Shown here: one piece after another, positions 7,834 through 15,000 of the stretch | Numbering within the stretch: the stretch's first letter is position 1 | How the letters are laid out: each line of letters begins with the position of its first letter | NCBI RefSeq assembly: GCF_948472415.1 | Contig: NZ_OX419519.1 | Coordinates: forward strand, 3,720,001-3,784,000 | DNA length: 64,000 bases | From: Kitasatospora fiedleri | GTDB taxonomy: Bacteria; Actinomycetota; Actinomycetes; Streptomycetales; Streptomycetaceae | Reading direction: 5' to 3' | Translations under genes and position numbers: made by a program | The notes under the pieces: generated by a model | What the model was told of the DNA's origin: nothing | Database searches by the model: none | What the model saw: the letters and a program-made list of their open reading frames with translations, nothing else

Positions 7834-8660
7834 ATGGGTACCGAGGGAGTACAGCAGCTGAGCAGTCCGTTTGGGGATGAGCCTTGCGATGACATCCCTC
7901 TCCAGGCCGCGCCATTGGTAAGAGTGTTGTGCCAGTTGAGGTTTGATCAGCTTTCAATCCTCACCTCAAATAACGCGGCAGATGAGTTTGCAACGTGCCT
8001 CAGCGACAACTACCCCTACATGGAGAGAGCCGTTGAGTTCAATATGCTTGTTGGCGGCGGAAGTGTCGCTCCTCAGGCTACGCAAACTCCCGTGTGGCGC
8101 CTCCGCTCGGCCGACAGACTGAAGACAGTCACCCTTATAAATGGCTCCATCTCCTTGGAGACTTCAAAGTACCTGAGTCGAGATAAGTTCATCGGGGAGC
8201 TATCTAAAGTCGCGGCCGCCTTGCAGAGGGTGGCCCGAGTGCCAAGCTATTCACGAATTGGCTTCCGATTCACTAATCAAATTATCGGCGATTCATCGCT
8301 CGCCGACCTCCCCAATCTCGTGCGCCCAGAAATCCTCGGAATCTCTGGATTCAAGTTCGGTTCGGGCGGATCGCTTGATCACCTACTCTCGCAGGCTGCT
8401 TTTACAGTCGGGCCCGGGAGTGGCCTCCTTGTTCAATGGGGGAACTCCCTCCAAACGCTGGGTTTGATCCGACCCTTCAGCTTGTCCCTGAGCGCTCATG
8501 GGTTTTTGATATGGACTCCTTTAAGCAGGACGCCAAAATTTCTCCTGCCTCTGTAGATATCGAAACTGAGCTACTAGCTCTCTGGGAACGCGCTTATCGT
8601 TTCTTCCGCTGGGCGGTCACTCCGGATTTCCTGGACCGGTTTGGCGCCAAGAAGAATTAG
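7834..8660 (+). pseudogene. TIGR04255-like protein gene with a 1-bp frameshift
   Basis: The first frame gives an N-terminal part typical of TIGR04255 proteins (PLVRVLCQLRF, then a long mixed domain with FRFTNQI). The reading shifts at a G5 run (8438-8442). Adding one G would join GLLVQWG to ELPPNAGFDP and then SWVFDMDSFK, the expected C-terminal signature, giving about 275 residues. So the gene is either inactivated, phase-variable, or affected by a homopolymer sequencing error. It is the first gene of an operon with 9- and 14-bp gaps to the next two genes. A GAGTGTGAAG direct repeat (7811-7832) lies just before the start. The function of the family is not established. Confidence 0.75.
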
Positions 8661-8669
8661 GGGGATATC

Positions 8670-9251
8670 GTGACCATTATTGATGGCCCGGTCATGGCAA
8701 TCGAAGTTCCCCAGATGAAACATTCACCGCCAGCAAGTCGGGTTTGGGTTCCAGGGTTGCTTCTGGCCGCCTCTATCACTACGTCGACCTTTATTGGCAG
8801 CCCGGCAATTAATGCTGCCTCTATTATTGATCAGACAACGGTTCCTGTTGTTATCGTTGAAGGCAGTTCGCTGACAACAAGTACGACAGTTGCGCCGGCA
8901 AACCCTACTGCTGACGCTGCGGACCTCATGCGTGAAATCCACGGTCAGAGCGGCCTAACCTGGGAGCAATTGGGTAAGGCGCTCGGCGTTAGCCGCCGTT
9001 CCGTTCATTCATGGGCGTCTGGCGCTCGAATCAATGGACGCCATCTAGAGGCCCTTCGGGAGTTTTCCCAGATTGTCAGGAGCGCACCAAGCCGCACCCC
9101 CGAAGCAACCCGCGGATGGCTGTTGGGGATCGGACAGGACGGACCGAGCCCTATCGAGGCATTTCAGGCGAAGCATCGTAGCTCTGCCGCCCCTGTCGTT
9201 GGAGTCGGATACAATCCGGCAGAGCTGCTCGGAGGCGCTCAAGCTGACTAG
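8670..9251 (+). CDS. Membrane-anchored HTH protein
   Basis: 193 residues from a GTG preceded by AGGGGGAT. A hydrophobic stretch at about residues 26-48 is followed by a Thr/Val-rich linker, and an HTH-like domain covers about residues 85-130 (LTWEQLGKALGVSRRSVHSWASG). The C-terminus is mixed and flexible. With one membrane segment the HTH could lie on either side; if cytoplasmic, it would be a membrane-bound regulator. Codons are less GC-biased than the backbone. It is the second gene of the cargo operon, so its role is probably tied to its partners. Confidence 0.7.
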   Translation: MTIIDGPVMAIEVPQMKHSPPASRVWVPGLLLAASITTSTFIGSPAINAASIIDQTTVPVVIVEGSSLTTSTTVAPANPTADAADLMREIHGQSGLTWEQLGKALGVSRRSVHSWASGARINGRHLEALREFSQIVRSAPSRTPEATRGWLLGIGQDGPSPIEAFQAKHRSSAAPVVGVGYNPAELLGGAQAD

Positions 9252-9265
9252 GAGGCGGGCCGCGC

Positions 9266-10267
9266 ATGACCACACAAGCCAGCAAGGGTGTGGACAACGC
9301 GCCGGAAAACGATGCGGATGCAAGGCATGTTCCCGACCTGAGCGGATACTCACAAGGTGATGTAGTGAGCTTGCCTGCGCTGCCAGTAATGGAAGATTCC
9401 GGTCAAATCACCTCCATTGAAACTCCGCATGGCGCCGTGATCTTGACGCAGACTTGCGACCTCGTGCTAACGGACCGTCCTACAGTCCACCTGGCTCCCG
9501 TTGCCCACTTGTCTGAGGGGGCTGCCAAGTTGGCGCGGAGTGGGAGGCAGCCTAGTTTGGTCCATATTCCCGAATTGGGAGAGCATGCCTTTGCGGACCT
9601 GACGTTTATTGGAACGCTCAGGAAAGGTGCCATTACTGACCTCCCCAAAACTTCCGGCGTAAAGTCTGATGAAGACGTCAGGAAATTTGGACAGCGTATC
9701 GGTAGGCGATTTAGCAGGTTCGCTTTTCCAGACTCCGTGGTGCCATGGATTCGCCCTCTTAGGGCAATTGTTGAGAGTCGACACGGAAAGGCTGCCAGCC
9801 CTGCCGGATGGGCCTTGGATCGAGTAGCCACCCTTAGGCTCGAATCGTTTAATGGGTGGATTGAACCACCCTTTGAAATTACTCTATGCATCGTATTGGA
9901 GCCCAGAGTATTTCCGACTTTCCCATCCGACTACGAGCCTAAGCTCAGCAAAGAACTTGACATTTGGCTCCACGGGGCCGTCGGTGAGATCGCCCTGAAG
10001 CGTAAGCATGGCGAGATCGCTGAGCGGTTGATGAAAGGTGGCGACGCCATCGACCCTGACTCCAGGTGGTGGCTATGGAGCGCTCTCGCGGATGCTTGGG
10101 CCAATCTTTGCATCCCGCCCGCCGGATCAGATCCTGAAGTACTTTCCGCCGTCGATGGCGGTGAATTTAGCGCAGATATTCTAAGCGCTGACGAATTTCC
10201 CTATTCTCGACTTAGGCGCACAGAAGAAATCGATCTTGATCATCTTTCGCTGCCCCTGCCGATCTAG
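9266..10267 (+). CDS. Hypothetical cargo protein with QTCD motif
   Basis: 333 residues; AGGAGG lies 10 bp before the ATG. Near the N-terminus GDVVSLPALP precedes VILTQTCDLVLTDRPTV, a motif (Q62-T-C-D65) I associate with uncharacterised proteins from bacterial mobile DNA. The rest is mixed alpha/beta, with Trp-rich segments (SRWWLWSALADAWANL) and an acidic C-terminus. There is no signal peptide or membrane segment. Base composition is clearly lower in GC than the surrounding chromosome, indicating transfer. It is the last gene of the three-gene operon and is followed by a strong hairpin. Function unknown; a role in conflict or defence is only suggested by location. Confidence 0.7.
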   Translation: MTTQASKGVDNAPENDADARHVPDLSGYSQGDVVSLPALPVMEDSGQITSIETPHGAVILTQTCDLVLTDRPTVHLAPVAHLSEGAAKLARSGRQPSLVHIPELGEHAFADLTFIGTLRKGAITDLPKTSGVKSDEDVRKFGQRIGRRFSRFAFPDSVVPWIRPLRAIVESRHGKAASPAGWALDRVATLRLESFNGWIEPPFEITLCIVLEPRVFPTFPSDYEPKLSKELDIWLHGAVGEIALKRKHGEIAERLMKGGDAIDPDSRWWLWSALADAWANLCIPPAGSDPEVLSAVDGGEFSADILSADEFPYSRLRRTEEIDLDHLSLPLPI

Positions 10268-10359
10268 TAAGACTCTTGCTCGACGCGAGAGGCGGTAATA
10301 GCAAGTGGGTAAACTTGTAAAGCCGCGCCGACAGTCTCGGCGGGGTTCTGGGCTCGATT

Positions 10360-10403
10360 CTCCTCTGTCGTCTGTCCGCAAACGTGGACAGACGACAGAG
10401 GAG
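10360..10403. terminator. 18-bp perfect hairpin between convergent genes
   Basis: An uninterrupted 18-bp stem (10360-10377 with 10386-10403) and 8-nt loop lie between the rightward cargo operon and the leftward HAD gene. There is no long T run, but the position fits a bidirectional terminator. Confidence 0.6.
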
Positions 10404-10550
10404 CGGGGTGAAGGCAGGAGCCGTCGGCGAGCGGCTAGGCCCGTGCGCTGGCATGCCGTGCGCCTTGATGAGGTAGCGAAAGTTGTAACATCCTCGCTGC
10501 CCATGGGCTAAGCGTTTGTACAATCCGCAGCGCTGACGATCCCGTTCCTT

Positions 10551-11240
10551 CTACGCTCCGGCGCTCAGGACACTCGCGATGAAGTCCATGGAATCGACCA
10601 CCGCGAACGCACCAGCGGCTTCGAGCCGTTCGCGCTTGCCAGGCTTATTGGCGTAGCCGATGGTGCCGACTCCCGCCGCTAGCCCGGCTTCGACGTCGCG
10701 CGTCGCGTCACCCACGAAGATAAAGTCTTGGGCCTCGCTGCCACTCATGGCTTCGAGAAGGAGCCGTGGACTTGGCTTCATCGATGCCGGATCGCCCGGT
10801 GTGCGACCGACCGTCCGCGTGACGTATCGCGTGAGGTCATGCGCGGCAAGGTAGGACTCAATCGCCGCGGTCGCATTGTTGCTGACGATCGAGACCGCTC
10901 GTCCGGACTCGGCGCAGGCCCGGAGTACTGCCTCGCCACCGGGGTTCGGCCGGCCGGACTGCACGGCCCCAGTTTCGAGCAGCTCAAGTCGCCGGTCGGC
11001 GGGCGAGACAAGATCCGGGCGGTGCTCCGCGACCAGGCGGAGCAGGGCCAGCGGATCGGTCTCGACCTGACCTTGTTCCGGCATCTTCCACCCGAGAACC
11101 TCCAGCCCTTCCTGGAGGCTCTGTGCCACGTCGGGCGCGGGGCAGCCCGCGAACACGGAGCAGACCGGGCCGTCGAAGTCGAGCAGCACGTGCTTGACCG
11201 GGCGGAGCAGGTCCGCAAGGGATGCGTTCGTCTCTGTCAC
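10551..11240 (-). CDS. HAD-superfamily hydrolase
   Basis: 229 residues. Motif I is LLDFDGP (nucleophile D21, acid/base D23), motif II SIVSNN (S120), motif III K155 in MKPSP, and motif IV FVGDATRD (D178, D182), so the catalytic set is complete. The cap region between motifs I and II is alpha-helical, as in phosphoglycolate-phosphatase-like members. Substrate cannot be predicted. Its ATG overlaps the stop of the GntR remnant by 4 bp, so the two were one operon. HAD plus GntR pairs recur on actinomycete integrative elements, which supports the element assignment. Confidence 0.85.
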   Translation of the reverse strand: MTETNASLADLLRPVKHVLLDFDGPVCSVFAGCPAPDVAQSLQEGLEVLGWKMPEQGQVETDPLALLRLVAEHRPDLVSPADRRLELLETGAVQSGRPNPGGEAVLRACAESGRAVSIVSNNATAAIESYLAAHDLTRYVTRTVGRTPGDPASMKPSPRLLLEAMSGSEAQDFIFVGDATRDVEAGLAAGVGTIGYANKPGKRERLEAAGAFAVVDSMDFIASVLSAGA

Positions 11241-11945
11241 GGCTGACGCTCGTACGCGATCGTGGACCAGACGCTGTCGAACCAGGTCTGGGCCTGCTGG
11301 ACGTACTGGGACCCGAGCGACGAGCCGTCGGGGCCCATGGCGTGGTGGAAGAGGGTGGTGTCCTTCCCCGTGACGTCGAAGAACGTGTGCGAGTCGCCAC
11401 TGATCGCCACGGTCCGCTCGCGCAGCGGGTAGAAGCCAAAGAACGCCTCGGCCCGGTTCAGGATGTAGAGCTTGAACAGGCTCGACGCCCTGTGCACCTT
11501 GACCTCGACGCTGGCGGACTGGACGAGGCCGAGTTCCGCCAGTACCTCGACGGAGTGAGCGATGCCCTTCGCGTTGGTGAGGGCGATGTCCCGGGCCCGC
11601 TCGCGGAGGGCCGCCTCGTCCTGGAGGCCGTCGACCAGCACCGGGACGGCCATCGGGGCGGAGGTGTCGGGCAGTAGCAGGCGCACCGCGATGAATTCGG
11701 GCGCGAGCCGGCCGCTCCGGACCTTATAGAGCGGGTTCGACCAGGGCATTGTGCAAAGTCTCGCTGGAGAAGCCAGCGAAGTCGAGCATGATGTGCTTCT
11801 GCTCGAAGGCGGCTTCGAGGTGCGGCCGGAGGCCGACCGGGAGGGACGTCCGCTCCCTGACGAACGAGCCGCTGCTCTGCCGGGTGACGATGAGCCCTTC
11901 CTGCCTGAGCAGGTCGAGAGCCTTGTCGACGGTGCCGCGGGCTAG
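11237..11945 (-). pseudogene. Truncated and frameshifted GntR-family regulator
   Basis: The C-terminal effector-type part (170 residues, from the ATG at 11749) is intact. Upstream, a different frame encodes the second half of a GntR winged helix: GLARGTVDKALDLLRQEG, then SGSFVRERT and FAGFSSETLHNAL. So there is a frameshift near 11710-11745. The gene also lacks the first part of the winged helix, because the sequence switches at about 11945 to the integrase remnant on the other strand. It cannot make a normal DNA-binding protein, though the 170-residue piece could still be translated. Confidence 0.8.
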
Positions 11946-12613
11946 CCCAAGTCGACGCCGTCGCCACGCTCGGCGTCCGCGGCAGGCACATGTCGACGCT
12001 GTACGGAGCCATCAACTGGATCGCCACCCGTCCGTCCGAGGCGGTGAACCTGCGCAAGGAGGACTGCTACCTGCCGGCCGACGGGTGGGGGTCGGCCGTG
12101 CTGGCGAAGACCTCGCCGCGGGTCGGTTCGCGGTGGACGGACGACGGCAAGACGTACGGGGAGCGCGGGTTGAAGCACCGGGCCCGGAACTCCACCCGGA
12201 CGGTGCCGATCCCGCCGATCTACGTGCAGCGGCTGCGCGCGCACATCGAGGAGTTCGGGCTCGGGCTGGACGGGCGGCTGTTCCAGTCGGCGACCGACGG
12301 GCTGGTGTCCACCAAGGAGTACTCGGACGTATGGAAGGAAGCCCGGGAGTTGGTCCTGACGCCGCAGCAGGTGGACACCCCGCTCGCCGAGACCGCGGGC
12401 AAGCTGCGGGCGACGTGCGTGTCGGGCTGGATCGTCTCCGGGGTCGACCCGGCCGAGGTGGCGTACCGGGCCGGGCACAGCGTGGCGGTGCTGTTCCACT
12501 TCTACGCCAAGGTGCTCAACGGCCGGCGGGAGCAGGCCAACGAGCTGATCAAGAAGTTCCTGAGCACCGAGTACGGGCTCGAATCCGGCCCACGGCTGGC
12601 CCACGAAGGCTGA
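11942..12613 (+). pseudogene. 5'-truncated tyrosine integrase
   Basis: The open frame enters without a start at the GntR junction (AQVDAVATLGVRGRH) and runs through the catalytic domain. Box I Arg is present (TRPSEAVNLR), the LR of box II (KLRATCVSGW, without the usual His after LR), the GHS histidine motif, and the nucleophile region FYAKVL. The N-terminal arm-binding and core-binding domains, about half of a normal 400-450 residue integrase, are missing. It ends about 100 bp from attR, the usual place for an integrase that uses this tRNA. Translation from the ATG at 11990 is possible, but the product should be inactive alone. Confidence 0.85.
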
Positions 12614-12654
12614 CCGGAGGCGGCACAGCGGCGGGACAGGCTGGCACGGAACGA

Positions 12655-12695
12655 CTCAGGGCGGGTACCGGAGAAGTTCCGGTACCCGCCCTGAG
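12655..12695. terminator. 18-bp hairpin downstream of tRNA-Ser
   Basis: A perfect 18-bp stem (12655-12672 with 12678-12695) and 5-nt loop, with the core GGGCGGGTACCGGA. It lies inside the element between the integrase stop and the tRNA 3' end, so it would replace the tRNA terminator displaced to 7398-7436. Confidence 0.7.
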
Positions 12696-12715
12696 CTGGG
12701 GGTTTACCCACCTGC

Positions 12716-12771
12716 GCGGAGGGTGTGGGATTTGAACCCACGGTGGCGCGAAGCCACGACAGTTTTCAAGA
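12716..12771. repeat. attR, 3' part of tRNA-Ser
   Basis: The right copy of the 56-bp direct repeat. It continues into the 5' half of tRNA-Ser, so the tRNA is whole at this end. Confidence 0.9.
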
Positions 12772-12802
12772 CTGGTCCCTTAGGCCGCTCGGGCAACCCT
12801 CC
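12717..12802 (-). tRNA. tRNA-Ser(UGA)
   Basis: On the minus strand the acceptor arms GGAGGGT and ACCCTCC pair perfectly over 7 bp. The anticodon loop is CTTGAAA with anticodon TGA, a long variable arm (GTGGC...GCCAC) marks a class II tRNA, and the T arm is GTGGG-TTCAAAT-CCCAC. The 3' CCA is not encoded. It hosts the integrative element at its 3' end. Confidence 0.95.
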
Positions 12803-12863
12803 TCGGCGGAGGCCAGCCTAACGGGTCGGGGCCGGTGGGGTGCACCCCGTTTCGGGGTGGGGG

Positions 12864-14615
12864 TCAGTTGTCGCCCTTGCGTTCGCCGAGGGTGACGGTG
12901 GTCTTGGCGGCCTTGCCGTCGCGCTTGTACTCGACCTCGACCTTCTCGCCGGGCTTGTGCGTCCAGATTTCGCTGACCAGGGTCGGGCCGCTGTCGATGG
13001 CGATGCCGCCGAGCTTGGTGATGACGTCGCCCGCCTTGAGGCCGGCCTGGTCGGCGGGGCCGCCGGGGGTGACGGCGGGGGTGCCCTGGACGGCGGCGGT
13101 GGCGATCTGGGCGCCGTCGCCGGTGTAGGAGTCGTTGCGCAGGACGCCGAGGATCGCGTAGACGGGGGTGCCGTCCTTGATCAGGGTCTGGGCGACCCAC
13201 TTGGCCTGGTTGATCGGGATGGCGAAGCCGAGGCCGATGGAGCCGGCCCGGCCGTTGCCGCTGGTGTTGGACTGGATCGCCGAGTTGATGCCGATCACCG
13301 AGCCGGAGGCGTCGAGCAGCGGGCCGCCGGAGTTGCCCGGGTTGATCGAGGCGTCGGTCTGCAGGGCGTTCATGTAGGACGCCTGGGCGCCGGTCTCGTC
13401 GCCGGAGGCCACCGGGCGGTCCTTGGCCGAGATGATGCCGGTGGTGACGGTGCCCTCCAGGCCGTAGGGGGCGCCGATGGCGATGGTGGCGTCGCCGATG
13501 GCGACCTTGTCGGAGTCGCCGAGCGGCAGCGGGGTGAGCTTGTCGGTCGGCGGGTTGTCGAGCCGGACCACCGCGACGTCGTAGCCCTCGGCGCGGCCGA
13601 CCACCGAGGCGCTGTACGAGGAGCCGTCGGAGAACTTGACGGTGAGCTTGCCGCCGCTGGCGGCGGGGGCGACCACGTGGTTGTTGGTCAGGATGTGGCC
13701 CTCGGTGTCGAAGACGAAACCGGTGCCGGTGCCGGACTCGCTGGAGCCCTCGGCCTTGATGGTGACGGTGGACGGCAGCGCCTTCGCGGCGATCCCGGCG
13801 ACCGAGTCGGGGGCCCGGTCGAGGTTCTGGTGGGTGTTGCCGACCGCCACGGTGGTGCTGTTGCGGCTGGCGCTGGAGCCGCCGCCGTTCTTGCCGTTGT
13901 CGGCGACGGACGCGCCGATCGCGCCGCCCGCCAGGCCCGCCACCAGGGCGACGGCCGCGACCAGGGCGATCAGCGAACCGCGCTTGCGCTTGCCGGGGCC
14001 TCCGGCGCCGGGCTGCGGCGCCCCCCACGGCGCGCCGGGCCCGCCCGCGCCGCCCGCGGTGTCGCCGCCGGACGGGTGGCCCCAGCCGCCGACCGGGTGG
14101 CCGGCGCCGAACGGGTGCTGCGAGTGCTGCGGCGCGCCGGGGTCACCGGGCGTGCCCGGGCCACCCGGGGCACCCGGGGCACCCGGGGCACCCGGTGCCT
14201 CCTGGAGCAGCGGCACGGGGGCGACGGCCGGGTTGACCGCGGTCTGCGCCTCGTCCGGCCGGCCGTACGGGTTGACCGGCTCGGCGACCGACCCGTACGG
14301 GTTCTGGAACGGCGGCGGCGCGTCCACCGGGACGGCGGGCGCGGCGGGCGCGGCGGGCGCGGCCGGGGCGGCGGTCCGCGGCGCGTCGGGCACCTTGCCG
14401 AGCTGGATGGTCTGCTCGGCCGGGGCGGGAGCCGGGGCCTGGCCCGGGGCCGGGGCCTGGGGCAGCACCGGCGGCGGGGCGTCCAGGTAGGCGGGGGCGG
14501 GTGCGGGGGCGGGTGCGGGGGCGGGCGTACCGGAGCCGGCGGCCACCGCCTCGGTGCCGGCGGGCTCGGCGGCCTTCTCCGGCGGGGTGGTACCACTCGC
14601 GTGCTCGGTGCTCAC
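12864..14615 (-). CDS. HtrA/DegP-like serine protease with PDZ domain
   Basis: 583 residues from a GTG 6 bp after GGAGG. The N-terminal 230 residues are a disordered Ala/Pro/Gly-rich cytoplasmic tail, then a single membrane anchor (LIALVAAVALVAGLAGGAIG). The trypsin-like domain follows, with H313 (LTNNHVV), D346 (YDVAVVRL) and S429 (GNSGGPL), and a C-terminal PDZ domain (about residues 490-575; AGLKAGDVITKLGG). Members of this family degrade or regulate misfolded envelope proteins outside the membrane. The tail has three short tandem repeats. The gene stands alone, divergent from the TPP-controlled transporter. Confidence 0.92.
   Translation of the reverse strand: MSTEHASGTTPPEKAAEPAGTEAVAAGSGTPAPAPAPAPAPAYLDAPPPVLPQAPAPGQAPAPAPAEQTIQLGKVPDAPRTAAPAAPAAPAAPAVPVDAPPPFQNPYGSVAEPVNPYGRPDEAQTAVNPAVAPVPLLQEAPGAPGAPGAPGGPGTPGDPGAPQHSQHPFGAGHPVGGWGHPSGGDTAGGAGGPGAPWGAPQPGAGGPGKRKRGSLIALVAAVALVAGLAGGAIGASVADNGKNGGGSSASRNSTTVAVGNTHQNLDRAPDSVAGIAAKALPSTVTIKAEGSSESGTGTGFVFDTEGHILTNNHVVAPAASGGKLTVKFSDGSSYSASVVGRAEGYDVAVVRLDNPPTDKLTPLPLGDSDKVAIGDATIAIGAPYGLEGTVTTGIISAKDRPVASGDETGAQASYMNALQTDASINPGNSGGPLLDASGSVIGINSAIQSNTSGNGRAGSIGLGFAIPINQAKWVAQTLIKDGTPVYAILGVLRNDSYTGDGAQIATAAVQGTPAVTPGGPADQAGLKAGDVITKLGGIAIDSGPTLVSEIWTHKPGEKVEVEYKRDGKAAKTTVTLGERKGDN
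14162..14197. repeat. 9-bp tandem repeat in the HtrA tail
   Basis: Four copies of CACCCGGGG encode collagen-like Gly-Ala-Pro triplets (APGAPGAPGAPGG). Confidence 0.7.
14335..14370. repeat. 9-bp tandem repeat (Ala-Ala-Pro) in the HtrA tail
   Basis: About four copies of a GGCGGGCGC-type unit encode a PAAPAAPAAP stretch in the cytoplasmic tail. Confidence 0.6.
14491..14526. repeat. 12-bp tandem repeat (Ala-Pro) in the HtrA tail
   Basis: Three copies of GCGGGGGCGGGT encode an Ala-Pro alternation near the N-terminus of the protease. Confidence 0.65.
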
Positions 14616-14866
14616 GGACGACCTCCATCGCTGAACAGAACCTTCGGTCGCGAACCGCGGCGCTGGGGGCACGGCTCGCAACCTCGGTGCACAGTTTTTC
14701 CTATACCGGATTCGGACACCGTAAGCGGGCCCCTGAAGAAATGATGAGAAGCCTTAGGCGGCTCTGACATGCACATCAATGGTCCCGCGATGCGGACGCC
14801 CGTCCCCCCGGTCTTGGCGTTCCCTCGCCCGGAGGCTAGCCTGTCGCTCCTGTAAACCGAAGAACG

Positions 14867-14994
14867 TCGCGGGAGCTTGGACCAGCCAGGCTGAGAGTGC
14901 GCCGGTTCGACCGTAGGGCATGGCGGTGACGCCACCACGGGCGAGGGGGCGCTGACCGCCGGAACCTGTCCGGGTAATGCCGGCGTAGGGAGTA
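14867..14994 (+). promoter_or_regulatory. TPP riboswitch (THI element)
   Basis: The conserved blocks appear in order: CGGGAGC, GGCTGAGAGTG, then GCTGACCGCCGGAACCTGTCC and CGGGTAATGCCGGCGTAGGGAG. These form the pyrimidine and pyrophosphate sensor arms of the thiamine pyrophosphate aptamer. The only visible Shine-Dalgarno sequence of the next gene, GGGAG at 14989-14993, is inside the 3' part of the aptamer. Ligand binding should therefore hide it and block translation. Confidence 0.93.
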
Positions 14995-15000
14995 TCGGCC

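Larger units (their letters stand above)
7458..12771. mobile_element. Degenerate integrative element in tRNA-Ser(UGA)
   Basis: A 56-bp direct repeat of the tRNA-Ser 3' part bounds 5.3 kb of DNA with visibly lower GC in its left half. A tyrosine integrase remnant lies next to the intact tRNA, as in actinomycete integrative and conjugative elements. A HAD hydrolase and a GntR-type regulator, often seen on such elements, are present. No rep, xis or tra gene remains: GntR and integrase have lost their 5' ends at one junction near 11945. The element therefore looks immobile and survives as a carrier of the 7834-10267 operon. Confidence 0.85.

Noticed and set aside
12840-14744. 634-codon frame opposite the HtrA-like gene
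   Set aside because: Complement of low-complexity and protease coding sequence; the minus strand has the catalytic triad and PDZ.
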